The notes: generated from the letters alone by a model not told the origin. A DNA stretch of 64,000 nucleotides from Winogradskyella vincentii (GCF_020166345.1 NZ_JAIUJS010000002.1:496001-560000); one strand, 5' to 3'; positions 8,571 through 17,123 are shown, numbered from the stretch's first letter. Numbers and translations are program-made.

Positions 8571-8620
8571 AAATAATCCCCTAAGAACTAATTAATAGCT
8601 CGTTATTAACCCTTAATTAA
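8540..8620 (-). ncRNA. Candidate small RNA started by repeat copy B
   Basis: From the predicted start about 7 nt after the TACAGTG box (8624-8630) to the T tract is about 80 nt with no ATG-initiated ORF, ending in a strong intrinsic terminator. The idea rests on the duplicated promoter-like repeat lying between the response regulator stop codon and this terminator. No known RNA family is recognised; both ends are estimates. Confidence 0.3.
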
Positions 8621-8676
8621 TAACACTGTAAAGATTGTAAATAAATTAATACAAAACTATACGTAACCTTACGTAT
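8616..8676 (-). repeat. 61-bp repeat, copy B, with palindrome
   Basis: Second copy of the unit at 8461-8521, with the same perfect inverted repeat at 8659-8676. It starts 2 nt after the response regulator stop codon. On the minus strand TTTTG and, 21 nt later, TACAGTG follow the palindrome. Confidence 0.75.
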
Positions 8677-8678
8677 TT

Positions 8679-9305
8679 TTAAGATAAATGATTTTGGTTT
8701 TCTTTAGCCCAAATTAGAAGACTATTAGGCGATCTATCAATATTTAATTTTCTTATAATGTGGCTTTTATGTTTCTCCACGGTCCTTGGTGAGCAGTGTA
8801 ATTCCTCTGCAATTTCCCTTGCAGTTTTATTTTTTGCAATAATCTTTAAGATTTTTAACTCAGTATTTGTTAAACTATTTAAGAGAGAAGAAGTATTGTC
8901 AATTTCAATATATGATATTAATTCTGGGCTGAAGTAGGGCTTATCTTTAACAACTGAGGAAATACAATTTTCAATTTCTTCTAAGGCAAACTCTTTTAGA
9001 ACATAACCAAAAACACCAAGCCTCTTTGCCTCAAGATAAATACTCTCTTCTTTTTCAAGAGTAATAAGAACAATTTTAGTTTTAATTTTAGCCTCTTTAC
9101 ATTTTTCAGCAATTTCTAAACCTGTCAAAAAGGGCATCTTAATATCTAAAATCGCAATATCTGGAGAATGTGCTTTTATTAAAGACAATGCAATTTTGCC
9201 ATTTTTGGCAGTGGCCAATAGGTTGTAATTCTTTTCGGTTAAAAAGTCTTGAAGACCTTTCAATACCAAAGGATGATCATCAGCAATAATGATGGTTGGT
9301 TTCAT
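8679..9305 (-). CDS. NarL/LuxR-type response regulator
   Basis: A 208-residue two-component response regulator. The receiver domain (1-120) has the acidic pair in IIIADDHP, the phosphoacceptor Asp54 in AILDIKMP, and the conserved lysine in YVLKE near 105. The C-terminal LuxR-type helix-turn-helix (about 145-200) includes LTNTELKILKIIAKNKTAREIAEEL and SPRTVEKHKSHIIRKL. No histidine kinase gene lies in the window, so it is an orphan here. Just downstream are two copies of a palindrome-bearing repeat that may be its target; that link is inference. The upstream neighbour is a protease gene 49 nt away on the same strand. Confidence 0.92.
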   Translation of the reverse strand: MKPTIIIADDHPLVLKGLQDFLTEKNYNLLATAKNGKIALSLIKAHSPDIAILDIKMPFLTGLEIAEKCKEAKIKTKIVLITLEKEESIYLEAKRLGVFGYVLKEFALEEIENCISSVVKDKPYFSPELISYIEIDNTSSLLNSLTNTELKILKIIAKNKTAREIAEELHCSPRTVEKHKSHIIRKLNIDRSPNSLLIWAKENQNHLS

Positions 9306-9354
9306 TGCTCTATTTTAGAATACCTGAAATGTGAAGATACTAAGATTCTTTCAT

Positions 9355-9807
9355 TCAAGAAATTTCTTTCATTTTTAAATACAGATATTTTTTTTCGTAA
9401 TCAATAATTGCTTTCCCTTTTTTTAAAACATCTGCACCAATAATACCATCCACAGGCTCAGCATTGTGATTTATGAGTCCTTTGTTTACATGAGACAAAT
9501 TAAACAGAATTAAAGCAACCCTGTTTTTTTCCCACTTTCCAATTTTTAGGTTGTTTGATTTAGAAATTTTCGTTGCCATATCAGATGCTCCAGCACCAAC
9601 AGCCTTAATTTCAGAATCTTTGACCTTTAAATTAAAACGATCTATGGCTTCAAAACCAACGCAACTACTTGAGGCACCAGTGTCTAAAATAAAACGTCCT
9701 TTAATACCATTTATAGAAGCCTTAATTTCAAAATGATTTGTTTTGGTGAATTTTAATTTAATTTTTGAATACCCTTTAGCTAAAAGAAAGTCGCGTAACG
9801 TTTCCAT
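9355..9807 (-). CDS. Retropepsin-like aspartic protease
   Basis: A 150-residue clan AA protein. It has the active-site motif FILDTGASSS (Asp42) and the second conserved block DGIIGADVLKKGKAIIDYEKK, the typical ILG/IIG-x-D-x-L hairpin. The size fits a single-lobe, dimer-forming protease. No signal peptide is visible, so it is probably cytoplasmic. Substrates of these bacterial proteins are mostly unknown. It lies upstream of the response regulator on the same strand and is divergent from the tatD-type gene. Confidence 0.82.
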   Translation of the reverse strand: METLRDFLLAKGYSKIKLKFTKTNHFEIKASINGIKGRFILDTGASSSCVGFEAIDRFNLKVKDSEIKAVGAGASDMATKISKSNNLKIGKWEKNRVALILFNLSHVNKGLINHNAEPVDGIIGADVLKKGKAIIDYEKKYLYLKMKEIS

Positions 9808-9843
9808 TTTTTGAATTTGTGTAAATATAATATACTAAACAAT

Positions 9844-9851
9844 TACTTTTG
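9844..9851 (+). promoter_or_regulatory. -7 box directly before the TatD-family start
   Basis: TACTTTTG fits TAnnTTTG exactly and ends 4 nt before the ATG at 9856, so transcription would begin at or next to the start codon (a leaderless message). Confidence 0.45.
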
Positions 9852-9855
9852 CAAC

Positions 9856-10623
9856 ATGATAATAACAGACACGCATACCCATTTATATAGTGAATCATTT
9901 GATGAGGACAGGTCTGAAATGATTAAACGTGCGATTGATAAAAATATTGAGCGATTTTTTATTCCGGCTATAGATTCTACTTACACCAAATCTATGCTAC
10001 AATTAGAGAAGGATTTTCCAAATCATATATTTCTAATGATGGGATTGCATCCAACACATGTTAAGGAGAATTTTAAAGAAGAACTTGCACATGTTGAGGA
10101 GATGTTATCAAAACGAAAGTTTTATGCTGTAGGTGAAATTGGTATTGATTTGTATTGGGATAAATCTACTTTGGATATTCAGATTGAAGCCTTTAGACAT
10201 CAAATTAAATTAGCAAAGATGCATAAACTTCCAATTGTAATCCATTGTCGCGAGTCGTTTGATGAAATATTTAATGTATTAGAGCAAGAAAAATCAGATG
10301 ATTTGTTTGGTATTTTTCATTGTTTTACTGGTACAATTGAGCAAGCACATAAAGCCATTTCATATAATATGAAATTGGGTATAGGTGGTGTAGTAACCTT
10401 TAAGAATGGGAAAATAGATCAGTTCATAAATCAGATTGATTTAAAACATATTGTTTTAGAAACGGATGCACCCTATTTAGCACCAAAACCATATAGAGGT
10501 AAACGTAATGAAAGTTCATATATAATTAAGGTTCTAGAAAAATTGTCCGAACTTTATAAAATGAATATCCAAGATATTGCATCAATAACTACTGAGAATT
10601 CTAAAACCGTTTTTGGAGTATAA
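9856..10623 (+). CDS. TatD-family metal-dependent hydrolase
   Basis: A 255-residue TIM-barrel hydrolase of the TatD/YcfH family (metal-dependent DNase-type enzymes). I choose the ATG at 9856 (MIITDTHTHLY) because the family begins right at the HxH metal motif; the extra 15 upstream residues from 9811 look non-coding. Other metal ligands: GEIGID, HCRESFDE, FHCFTG and LETDAPYLAPKPYRGKRNE. It is followed after 2 nt by the asparaginase gene, so the two are one transcript. Confidence 0.93.
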   Translation: MIITDTHTHLYSESFDEDRSEMIKRAIDKNIERFFIPAIDSTYTKSMLQLEKDFPNHIFLMMGLHPTHVKENFKEELAHVEEMLSKRKFYAVGEIGIDLYWDKSTLDIQIEAFRHQIKLAKMHKLPIVIHCRESFDEIFNVLEQEKSDDLFGIFHCFTGTIEQAHKAISYNMKLGIGGVVTFKNGKIDQFINQIDLKHIVLETDAPYLAPKPYRGKRNESSYIIKVLEKLSELYKMNIQDIASITTENSKTVFGV

Positions 10624-10625
10624 TT

Positions 10626-11651
10626 ATGAAAAAGCAAAATATTCTTCTTATTTACACTGGTGGTACAATTGGTATGGTAAAGGATTCTCATACTGGTACT
10701 TTAAAGGCATTTGATTTTGATAGTTTGCTGATAAAAATCCCAGAATTAAGATTGCTAGATTGTAATATTGAAAGTGTTTCTTTTGATAATCCCATAGACT
10801 CCTCTAATATGAGTCCTTTGTATTGGGAAGCAATTGCCAGGATAATTGAAACCAATTACACCAGTTTTGACGGTTTTGTGGTTTTGCATGGAAGTGATAC
10901 CATGAGCTACTCCGCATCGGTTTTAAGTTTTATGCTCGAGAATTTAGAAAAGCCAGTGATATTTACTGGGTCACAATTACCAATTGGCGATTTGCGCACA
11001 GACGCGAAAGAAAATCTAATCACCTCTATACAACTTGCGTCACTGCACGATGATGGTAAGCCAATAATAAGAGAAGTATGTTTATATTTTGAATATAAAC
11101 TCTACAGAGGAAACAGAACCACTAAAATCAACGCAGAACATTTTGAAGCTTTTGATTCACCAAATTATCCAACATTGGCCGAGTCAGGTGTACATTTAAA
11201 GATTAATCATGAGTTCTTGAGAAAGGAAGAATTTAAAGATGATCTTATTGTTAGAACAGAGTTAGATACAAATATTGGAGTATTAAAATTATTTCCTGGG
11301 ATATCAGAGCCATTTGTTGAAACTGTGTTGAGCGCTAAAAATTTAAGAGGATTAATAATTGAAACCTATGGATCTGGTAATGCTACAACAGAAAAGTGGT
11401 TTATTAATCAACTTAAAAACGCTATCAATAGAGGATTGTATATTATTAATGTAACACAATGCTCAGGTGGTAGCGTAATAATGGGGCAATACGAAACGAG
11501 CTCACAACTAAAATCTATTGGTGTAATATCTGGAAAGGATATTACAACTGAAGCTGCAGTCGCCAAATTAATGTATCTCATAGGATATAATATTAAAGTA
11601 GAAGAATTCCAATATTATTTTGAGAAACCACTGAGAGGTGAACTGACTTAA
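10626..11651 (+). CDS. ansA: Type I (cytoplasmic) L-asparaginase
   Basis: Hydrolyses L-asparagine to aspartate and ammonia. The 341-residue protein has the first catalytic threonine in YTGGTIGMV, the second in LHGSDTMSYS near residue 90, plus FTGSQLP and DAKENL. No signal peptide, so cytoplasmic, as expected for AnsA. It sits 2 nt behind the TatD-family gene, a pairing common in Bacteroidota. Confidence 0.93.
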   Translation: MKKQNILLIYTGGTIGMVKDSHTGTLKAFDFDSLLIKIPELRLLDCNIESVSFDNPIDSSNMSPLYWEAIARIIETNYTSFDGFVVLHGSDTMSYSASVLSFMLENLEKPVIFTGSQLPIGDLRTDAKENLITSIQLASLHDDGKPIIREVCLYFEYKLYRGNRTTKINAEHFEAFDSPNYPTLAESGVHLKINHEFLRKEEFKDDLIVRTELDTNIGVLKLFPGISEPFVETVLSAKNLRGLIIETYGSGNATTEKWFINQLKNAINRGLYIINVTQCSGGSVIMGQYETSSQLKSIGVISGKDITTEAAVAKLMYLIGYNIKVEEFQYYFEKPLRGELT

Positions 11652-11726
11652 AATTAACGCCTCAAATTTTAGTGTTTAAAGTTTTTTTCGTTATTTGGCG
11701 TTCTGTAATTTTAATTTAAAATTTAC

Positions 11727-11814
11727 AGAGAGGTGGCCGAGTGGTCGAAGGCGCACGCCTGGAAAGTGTGTATACCTCAAAAGGGTATCGAGGGTTCGAA
11801 TCCCTTCCTCTCTG
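11727..11814 (+). tRNA. tRNA-Ser (anticodon GGA)
   Basis: An 88-nt class II tRNA. Acceptor arms AGAGAGG / CCTCTCT pair perfectly, the anticodon GGA is at 11761-11763, there is a long variable arm (TATACC...GGGTATC), and the T loop GGTTCGAATCC is standard. The discriminator is G814-equivalent; the 3' CCA is not encoded. Confidence 0.98.
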
Positions 11815-11889
11815 CTTATATTTTAAGCTTTGATTACATTATTTTTTTTATCTTTAACACTTTAACTAATTAAATTAAGATTAAGAACA

Positions 11890-12660
11890 ATGAAAAGATT
11901 ATTTTCTATCCTTGCCATAACATGTTTAATGGCTATCGGAACTGTTAATGTAAATGCAACAACATATGCATCAACAACAGCAACTGTAACAACAATAACT
12001 CAAGATGATGCAGATGCGTCCGGTGAAGATTTGAGTTTCCATCAAGAATTAAAAAAGCGTTTTATTGAAGGTGGCCCTGGCTTTATGGGTATTGTACTAT
12101 TATGTTTAATTCTTGGATTAGCAATTGCTATTGAGAGAATTATCTTTTTAAACCTTTCAACAACAAACACAAAGAAATTAACTCAAAACGTAGAAGATGC
12201 CTTAGCATCAGGAGGTATTGAAGCGGCTAAAGAAGTTTGTAGAAATACAAAAGGACCTGTTGCATCTATTTTCTATCAAGGATTAGATAGAGCTGACGAG
12301 GATATCGACGCTGCTGAAAAAGCTGTTGTAGCTTATGGTGGAGTTCAGATGGGTCAGTTAGAAAAGAATGTATCTTGGATTTCTTTATTTATAGCATTAG
12401 CACCAATGCTTGGTTTCATGGGTACGGTAATTGGTATGATTCAGGCCTTTGATAAAATTGAAGCTGCAGGTGACATGCAACCATCATTAGTAGCAGGTGG
12501 TATTAAAGTAGCACTTTTAACAACAGTATTTGGTCTTATTGTTGCGATTATACTTCAAATTTTCTACAACTACATCATTGCAAAAATTGATAGTATTGTT
12601 AATGACATGGAGGATGCATCTATCACATTGATGGATTTATTAGTAAGACACAAAAAATAA
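11890..12660 (+). CDS. exbB: MotA/TolQ/ExbB proton channel
   Basis: The channel subunit of an ExbB-ExbD energy transducer that uses proton flow to drive outer-membrane processes. 256 residues: a signal-like N-terminus (to about residue 23), then three membrane spans near 64-85, 157-185 and 205-230. The second has the family motif APMLGFMGTVIGMIQAF and the third KVALLTTVFGLIVAI. First gene of a five-gene set with two ExbD genes and porT. Confidence 0.95.
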   Translation: MKRLFSILAITCLMAIGTVNVNATTYASTTATVTTITQDDADASGEDLSFHQELKKRFIEGGPGFMGIVLLCLILGLAIAIERIIFLNLSTTNTKKLTQNVEDALASGGIEAAKEVCRNTKGPVASIFYQGLDRADEDIDAAEKAVVAYGGVQMGQLEKNVSWISLFIALAPMLGFMGTVIGMIQAFDKIEAAGDMQPSLVAGGIKVALLTTVFGLIVAIILQIFYNYIIAKIDSIVNDMEDASITLMDLLVRHKK

Positions 12661-12675
12661 AAGACCACTTTAATT

Positions 12676-13128
12676 ATGAATTTACACAAAATATTAAAAA
12701 TAGTAGCTGGCTTACTTGGCGTTGCTGGTATTATTTTCTTGGCGAGAATAATATCTAAGGGTGACGACGAGATAAAGGCAGCAGCACTGAATGGAGATAC
12801 TGCAATAGTAGATCCTATGGCATTTGTGGCTTATATAATTCTAGGACTTGTGTTGGCTTTTGTAATAATTTTTGTTATCAAAAATTTATTCACTAACACA
12901 TCTGGTCTTAAAAATACCTTAATTGGTTTTGGAGCTTTTGCCGCAGTATTAATTATATCATACGTGATGTCTGGTGGTGATCCAATGCAATATAAATTGC
13001 AGGATGGTTTTGCTACAGAAAGTCAATCACAAATGGTTGGTGCAGGCCTCACAGCATTTTATATATTAATTATTGTTGCTGCATTAACAATGATTTTCTC
13101 AGGAGTTAAAAAAGTAATTAGTAAATAA
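12676..13128 (+). CDS. Four-span membrane protein of the exb cluster
   Basis: A 150-residue hydrophobic protein with spans near 5-25, 48-68, 79-100 and 121-144. I recognise no named domain. It sits 15 nt after exbB and 6 nt before exbD, and this same slot is filled in other flavobacterial exb clusters as far as I recall, so it is probably a structural or assembly partner of the channel. No charged residue that looks like a proton relay is obvious in the spans. Confidence 0.8.
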   Translation: MNLHKILKIVAGLLGVAGIIFLARIISKGDDEIKAAALNGDTAIVDPMAFVAYIILGLVLAFVIIFVIKNLFTNTSGLKNTLIGFGAFAAVLIISYVMSGGDPMQYKLQDGFATESQSQMVGAGLTAFYILIIVAALTMIFSGVKKVISK

Positions 13129-13134
13129 TAGAAT

Positions 13135-13770
13135 ATGGCAAAAAGAGCAGCACCCGAAGTAAACGCAGGATCAATGGCTGACATTGCCTTCTTATTACTT
13201 ATCTTTTTCTTAGTAACAACAACAATTGAAAAGGACAAAGGTCTATTAAGAAGTTTGCCACCAATTGATGACTCTGAAGTAGAGCCACCAATTATAAAGC
13301 AGAAGAACTTATTTACGGTTCTTATCAACCGTAGAAATCAACTTCTTGTTGAGGATGAGCAAATGGAGCTTAAAGATCTTAGACAAGCAGCAATAGAGTT
13401 CTTGGATAATGGTGGTGGTACAAATGCTGAAGGAGCAAGTTGTGACTATTGTCAGGGAAAAAGATCTCCAAGTTCATCAGATCACCCAGACAAGGCAATT
13501 ATTTCAATGAAGCATGATAGAGAAACTTCATACGAGAAATACATTGATGTTCAGAATGAACTTGTTGCGGCTTATAATTTCTTAAGAGAAAGAGAGGCAA
13601 CAAGGTTGTACAAAAGATATTATCCAAATGAGGATAAAGTGTATGCAGCAATGTTAGCAGAGAAGGAAAAAAATCAGTTTAAGAAGGATGAAGAACTTAA
13701 TGAGCGCATAGAAACCATTAAGAAGCTTTACCCACTTAAGTTGTCTGAAGCAGAACCAGATAAAAATTAA
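13135..13770 (+). CDS. exbD: ExbD/TolR-type protein, long form with CxxC insert
   Basis: A single-span periplasmic partner of ExbB. The short cytoplasmic N-terminus leads into SMADIAFLLLIFFLVTT with the proton-relay aspartate Asp16. At 211 residues it is longer than the usual 130-150 because of an insert around residues 95-120 carrying CDYC and a Ser/Pro/His-rich loop, and a charged C-terminal helix. The CxxC may form a disulfide in the periplasm. Second exbD follows after 11 nt. Confidence 0.9.
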   Translation: MAKRAAPEVNAGSMADIAFLLLIFFLVTTTIEKDKGLLRSLPPIDDSEVEPPIIKQKNLFTVLINRRNQLLVEDEQMELKDLRQAAIEFLDNGGGTNAEGASCDYCQGKRSPSSSDHPDKAIISMKHDRETSYEKYIDVQNELVAAYNFLREREATRLYKRYYPNEDKVYAAMLAEKEKNQFKKDEELNERIETIKKLYPLKLSEAEPDKN

Positions 13771-13781
13771 AAGTAACAGAT

Positions 13782-14246
13782 ATGTCAAAGTTTAAAAAAG
13801 GAGGAAAAAGTGAATTGCCAGCAATTTCAACGGCATCCTTGCCTGATATTGTATTTATGTTGCTTTTCTTTTTCATGGTAGCAACAGTAATGAGAGATAG
13901 TTCTTTAATGATTGAGAATAGGTTACCAAGCGCAGATCAAGTAGAAAAATTGAAAAAGGATAGAACTACTTTTATCTATGCAGGTAAGCCAAGCAGTCAA
14001 TATAAACAGTTTGGTGAAGAACCAAGAATTCAGTTTAATGATGCCTTTATCAGTGTAGAAGATGTACAAGCATCTGTGTTACAGGCTCAGGCAGATATGA
14101 ATGAAGAACTTAAAAGTAAAATTGTAGTAGGGCTTAAGGTAGATAAAGATACACATGCTGGTCTTGTCTCAGATATTAAGCAAGAATTGCGTAAAGCAAA
14201 TACATTGAAAGTTATGTATATAGCTAACGCAAAAGCACAACAATAA
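13782..14246 (+). CDS. exbD: ExbD/TolR-type protein, short form
   Basis: A 154-residue ExbD paralogue of normal size. The span ASLPDIVFMLLFFFMVATVM has the conserved aspartate Asp22, and the periplasmic domain ends in the typical KQELRKANTLKVMYIANAK. Two different ExbD proteins beside one ExbB suggest a hetero-oligomeric plug. A strong terminator follows at 14271-14298, so porT is probably transcribed separately or by read-through. Confidence 0.92.
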   Translation: MSKFKKGGKSELPAISTASLPDIVFMLLFFFMVATVMRDSSLMIENRLPSADQVEKLKKDRTTFIYAGKPSSQYKQFGEEPRIQFNDAFISVEDVQASVLQAQADMNEELKSKIVVGLKVDKDTHAGLVSDIKQELRKANTLKVMYIANAKAQQ

Positions 14247-14270
14247 AGATTCTTAATCTTAGTTATAGAA

Positions 14271-14298
14271 ACGTCCTGAGTAATCAGGACGTTTTTTT
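14271..14298 (+). terminator. Terminator after the exb genes
   Basis: ACGTCCTGA / TCAGGACGT stem, GTAA loop, seven T. Confidence 0.9.
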
Positions 14299-14332
14299 AT
14301 GTAGCAATTAAAGTTTTTGTAGATTTAACCTT

Positions 14333-15022
14333 ATGAAGTATTTTCCATTGCTATTTATTATAGTTATTAGTCAGATTGGGATTGCTCAAAGCAATGACAA
14401 AACCGATTTGTACAAGAATTATCGAGAAGATCAATTTTATGCTTCGGTAACGTATAATTTGCTTAATTCTAAACCAGACGGTTTAGCACAAAGTGGTTTT
14501 TCAACTGGATTTCATATTGGTTTTATTAGAGATATGCCAATTAATGAGGACAGAGATTTTGCAATTGGTTTAGGTATTGGTTTTTCTTCAAATTCTTACA
14601 ATCAAAATTTATCAATAATTGAAGAGAACGAGGAAATAATCTTCAGCATACTTAATGAAGACGAAATCAATGTTTCTAAGAATAAATTCTCTACCTATCT
14701 TGTTGAAGTACCTTTAGAAATAAGATGGAGGACTTCAACAGCTTCAGATTATAATTTTTGGCGAATTTACACCGGTTTTAAGCTTGGTTACATGGTATAT
14801 AACTCCACAAAACTAAAATCTGAAGCTGGTGACGTTCAGCTTTCTAATATTGATTCGTTTAATAAATTTCAATATGGGTTAACATTAAGCGCTGGTTATG
14901 GAACATGGAATTTCCATGCTTATTATGGTTTGAATTCAATATTCAATGATGACTCAAAATTGAATAATGAAACCATAGATATGAATGTTATAAGGCTTGG
15001 TTTGATATTTTATATTTTATAA
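14333..15022 (+). CDS. porT: PorT-family outer-membrane protein (type IX secretion)
   Basis: A 229-residue outer-membrane barrel with a signal peptide ending near GIAQ (residue 19). The body shows alternating strands with the family-like block FSTYLVEVPLEIRWRTS and ends in NVIRLGLIFYIL. PorT (SprT) is required for type IX secretion and gliding in Bacteroidota, probably as an assembly factor. The position right behind exbB-exbD-exbD agrees with the known flavobacterial arrangement. The last 6 nt overlap the convergent neighbour. The family is inferred from pattern and context, not from a catalytic motif. Confidence 0.75.
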   Translation: MKYFPLLFIIVISQIGIAQSNDKTDLYKNYREDQFYASVTYNLLNSKPDGLAQSGFSTGFHIGFIRDMPINEDRDFAIGLGIGFSSNSYNQNLSIIEENEEIIFSILNEDEINVSKNKFSTYLVEVPLEIRWRTSTASDYNFWRIYTGFKLGYMVYNSTKLKSEAGDVQLSNIDSFNKFQYGLTLSAGYGTWNFHAYYGLNSIFNDDSKLNNETIDMNVIRLGLIFYIL

Positions 15023-15625
15023 CCAGAAGTTAAATAATATTAATTGAGGTAACAGACCCGTAAAAGTACCTGTAATTAATTCTTGATTTGTATGTGCATT
15101 TAAATGAAGTCTCGATGTTGCAATTGCGCCTAAAATTATCATCATTAAGGCAATTGTTCCGTTAATGTTGATTTTAAAATGGATTCCAATTCCTACGGCA
15201 AACATAAAAAACCCAGTGGCCGCAATCATATGAATACTTGCTTTAATACCATAGAGTGCCAAGAAAAGACACAGTAGGTTTGAAATTAAGATTCCAAGAA
15301 AGAAGTAAAACAATTCCTCTATTTCATTTGGCGTCATAACGCGCAATAGAATTAACGTAATAATTACCGAGTTGATTAATAAAGGCAAAATCCTTTCCTT
15401 GGTGGTCTTAAGGTATATGGTGTCTACTTTATTAATAGTTTTAAGTAAGAAAAAAAGCAGAATCGGAAGTATAATTGTTAGTATAACAACGGAGAATATT
15501 TTCGCCTTCATTACAGGCTCGGGTATAAACCTAGGTGTTTTAGAAAAGTAAAACAGAACACCTAATAATGGCATTATTAGTGGATGGAAAATAAATGAGA
15601 TGCTTTTTAAAATAGAATCTCTCAT
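15017..15625 (-). CDS. PAP2-like integral membrane protein
   Basis: A 202-residue protein with about six spans. Near the C-terminus the stretch TSRLHLNAHTNQELITGTFTG resembles the third phosphatase motif of PAP2 enzymes (SR...H...D), but the first two motifs are not clear, so it may be a degenerate PAP2-fold protein. It lies 2 nt after rpoN on the same strand, a pairing that suggests co-expression. Function unknown. Confidence 0.6.
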   Translation of the reverse strand: MRDSILKSISFIFHPLIMPLLGVLFYFSKTPRFIPEPVMKAKIFSVVILTIILPILLFFLLKTINKVDTIYLKTTKERILPLLINSVIITLILLRVMTPNEIEELFYFFLGILISNLLCLFLALYGIKASIHMIAATGFFMFAVGIGIHFKININGTIALMMIILGAIATSRLHLNAHTNQELITGTFTGLLPQLILFNFWL

Positions 15626-15627
15626 TT

Positions 15628-17094
15628 TTAAATCTTTTTTCTAAGTCTCGCTACAGGAATATCTAATTGCTCTCTGTATTTCGCAACTGTACGTCTAGCA
15701 ATAGGATATCCTTTTTCTTTCAAGATTTTGGATAGTGCTTCGTCTGTAAGTGGTTTCTTTTTGTTTTCTTCTTCAATTACAGTCTCTAATATCTTTTTGA
15801 TTTCTCGGGTTGAAACTTCTTCACCTTGGTCGTTAGTCATGGACTCTGAGAAAAATTCCTTAATTAATTTAGTTCCATATGGAGTATCGACATACTTACT
15901 GTTTGCCACCCTTGATATGGTTGACACATCCATGTCAATTTCATCCGCAATATCTTTTAATATCATTGGGCGAAGTTTTCTTTCGTCACCAGTTAAGAAA
16001 TATTCTTTCTGATAATTCATAATAGCACTCATTGTGACAAAAAGAGTTTGTTGCCTTTGTCTAACAGCTTCAATAAACCACTTGGCAGCATCCAGTTTTT
16101 GCTTAATGAACATTACTGCATCCTTTTGTGCTTTTGATTTTTCCTTTGAATCTTTATAACCCTTTAACATATTATTGTATTCTCTAGAAACGTGGAGTTC
16201 TGGTGCATTCCGTCCATTTAATGTCAATTCTAATTCACCTTCAACTATTTTAATTGCGAAGTCCGGGACTATATGCTCAATTATCTTATTATTTCCAGCA
16301 TATGAGCCTCCTGGTTTAGGGTTTAATCGCTCAACTTCCTCAATTGCATCTTTTAATTGGTCTTCATTAATGCTAAATTTTTGCATTAATTTCTTGTAAT
16401 GTTTTTTAGTGAATTGTTCAAAGGCCTTATCTATTATTTTTGAAGCTAACTCTACATCTGGATTTTGTTCTTTTCTATGTAATTGAATGCTTAAACATTC
16501 CTGAAGATCTCTAGCCCCAACACCAGCAGGATCCAACTGTTGTACAATCTTCAATACTTCTTCAACTTCCTCCTCGTTGGTATAAATATTTTGAGTAAAT
16601 GCCAAATCATCCGTTATATCTGAAAGTGATCGTCTTATATACCCACTTTCGTCAACACTACCAACTAAAAATTGCGCTATTTCTTCTTGTTGATCCGATA
16701 GCCTGAATGTATTTAATTGGTTGATTAAATGCTGTGTAAATGATGTGCCAGCGGCATAAGGTATGCTCTTTTCATCATCATCAACACTGTAATTATTTGC
16801 TTGTGTTCTATAATCCGGAATTTCGTCATCACTTAAATATTCATCTACATTAATATCATCTGCATCAATTGAGTCATTGTCGTTAAATTCTTCACCACTA
16901 TTGTCAAATTCATCAAAAGAATCTTCAGTATTGTCACTTTCTTTGCCAGTGTCAAGTGCTGGATTTTCTTCAAGCTCCTGTTTTAAGCGTTGTTCAAAAG
17001 CTTGCGTAGGCAATTGAATCAGCTTCATCAATTGAATTTGCTGAGGTGATAGCTTTTGTGAAAGTTTAAATTGTAAATACTGTTTTAGGGCCAT
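15628..17094 (-). CDS. rpoN: RNA polymerase sigma-54 factor
   Basis: A 488-residue sigma-54 of full length. Region I is the Gln/Leu-rich N-terminus (LSPQQIQLMKLIQLP, about 1-50); region II is strongly acidic (about 50-110); the core-binding domain follows; and the RpoN box ARRTVAKYRE is at 466-475. It needs AAA+ enhancer-binding activators, none of which is in the window. Behind asnS on the same strand but separated from it by a terminator. Confidence 0.96.
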   Translation of the reverse strand: MALKQYLQFKLSQKLSPQQIQLMKLIQLPTQAFEQRLKQELEENPALDTGKESDNTEDSFDEFDNSGEEFNDNDSIDADDINVDEYLSDDEIPDYRTQANNYSVDDDEKSIPYAAGTSFTQHLINQLNTFRLSDQQEEIAQFLVGSVDESGYIRRSLSDITDDLAFTQNIYTNEEEVEEVLKIVQQLDPAGVGARDLQECLSIQLHRKEQNPDVELASKIIDKAFEQFTKKHYKKLMQKFSINEDQLKDAIEEVERLNPKPGGSYAGNNKIIEHIVPDFAIKIVEGELELTLNGRNAPELHVSREYNNMLKGYKDSKEKSKAQKDAVMFIKQKLDAAKWFIEAVRQRQQTLFVTMSAIMNYQKEYFLTGDERKLRPMILKDIADEIDMDVSTISRVANSKYVDTPYGTKLIKEFFSESMTNDQGEEVSTREIKKILETVIEEENKKKPLTDEALSKILKEKGYPIARRTVAKYREQLDIPVARLRKKI

Positions 17095-17123
17095 TTAATG
17101 ATTTCTCTTATGTATTAAAAATA

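Larger units (their letters stand above)
8173..8678. other. 506-nt gene-poor region with duplicated regulatory unit
   Basis: Between sucB and the response regulator this stretch holds, from left to right: a bidirectional terminator (8198-8231); a minus-strand 37-codon ORF (8272-8385); a hairpin (8406-8436); repeat copy A with a perfect palindrome (8461-8521); a second hairpin with a minus-strand T tract (8537-8570); and repeat copy B with the same palindrome (8616-8676), ending 2 nt from the response regulator stop. All elements read sensibly on the minus strand, as two successive promoter-transcript units. Confidence 0.7.

Noticed and set aside
11694..11725. Promoter for tRNA-Ser (TTTG, 19 nt, TAAAATTTA)
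   Set aside because: The -7-like box has an extra base and touches the mature tRNA 5' end, leaving no room for a start point; not reported as a feature.
13059..13328. 89-codon antisense frame over the exb genes
   Set aside because: Shadow of exbD and its upstream neighbour; no start context or family resemblance.
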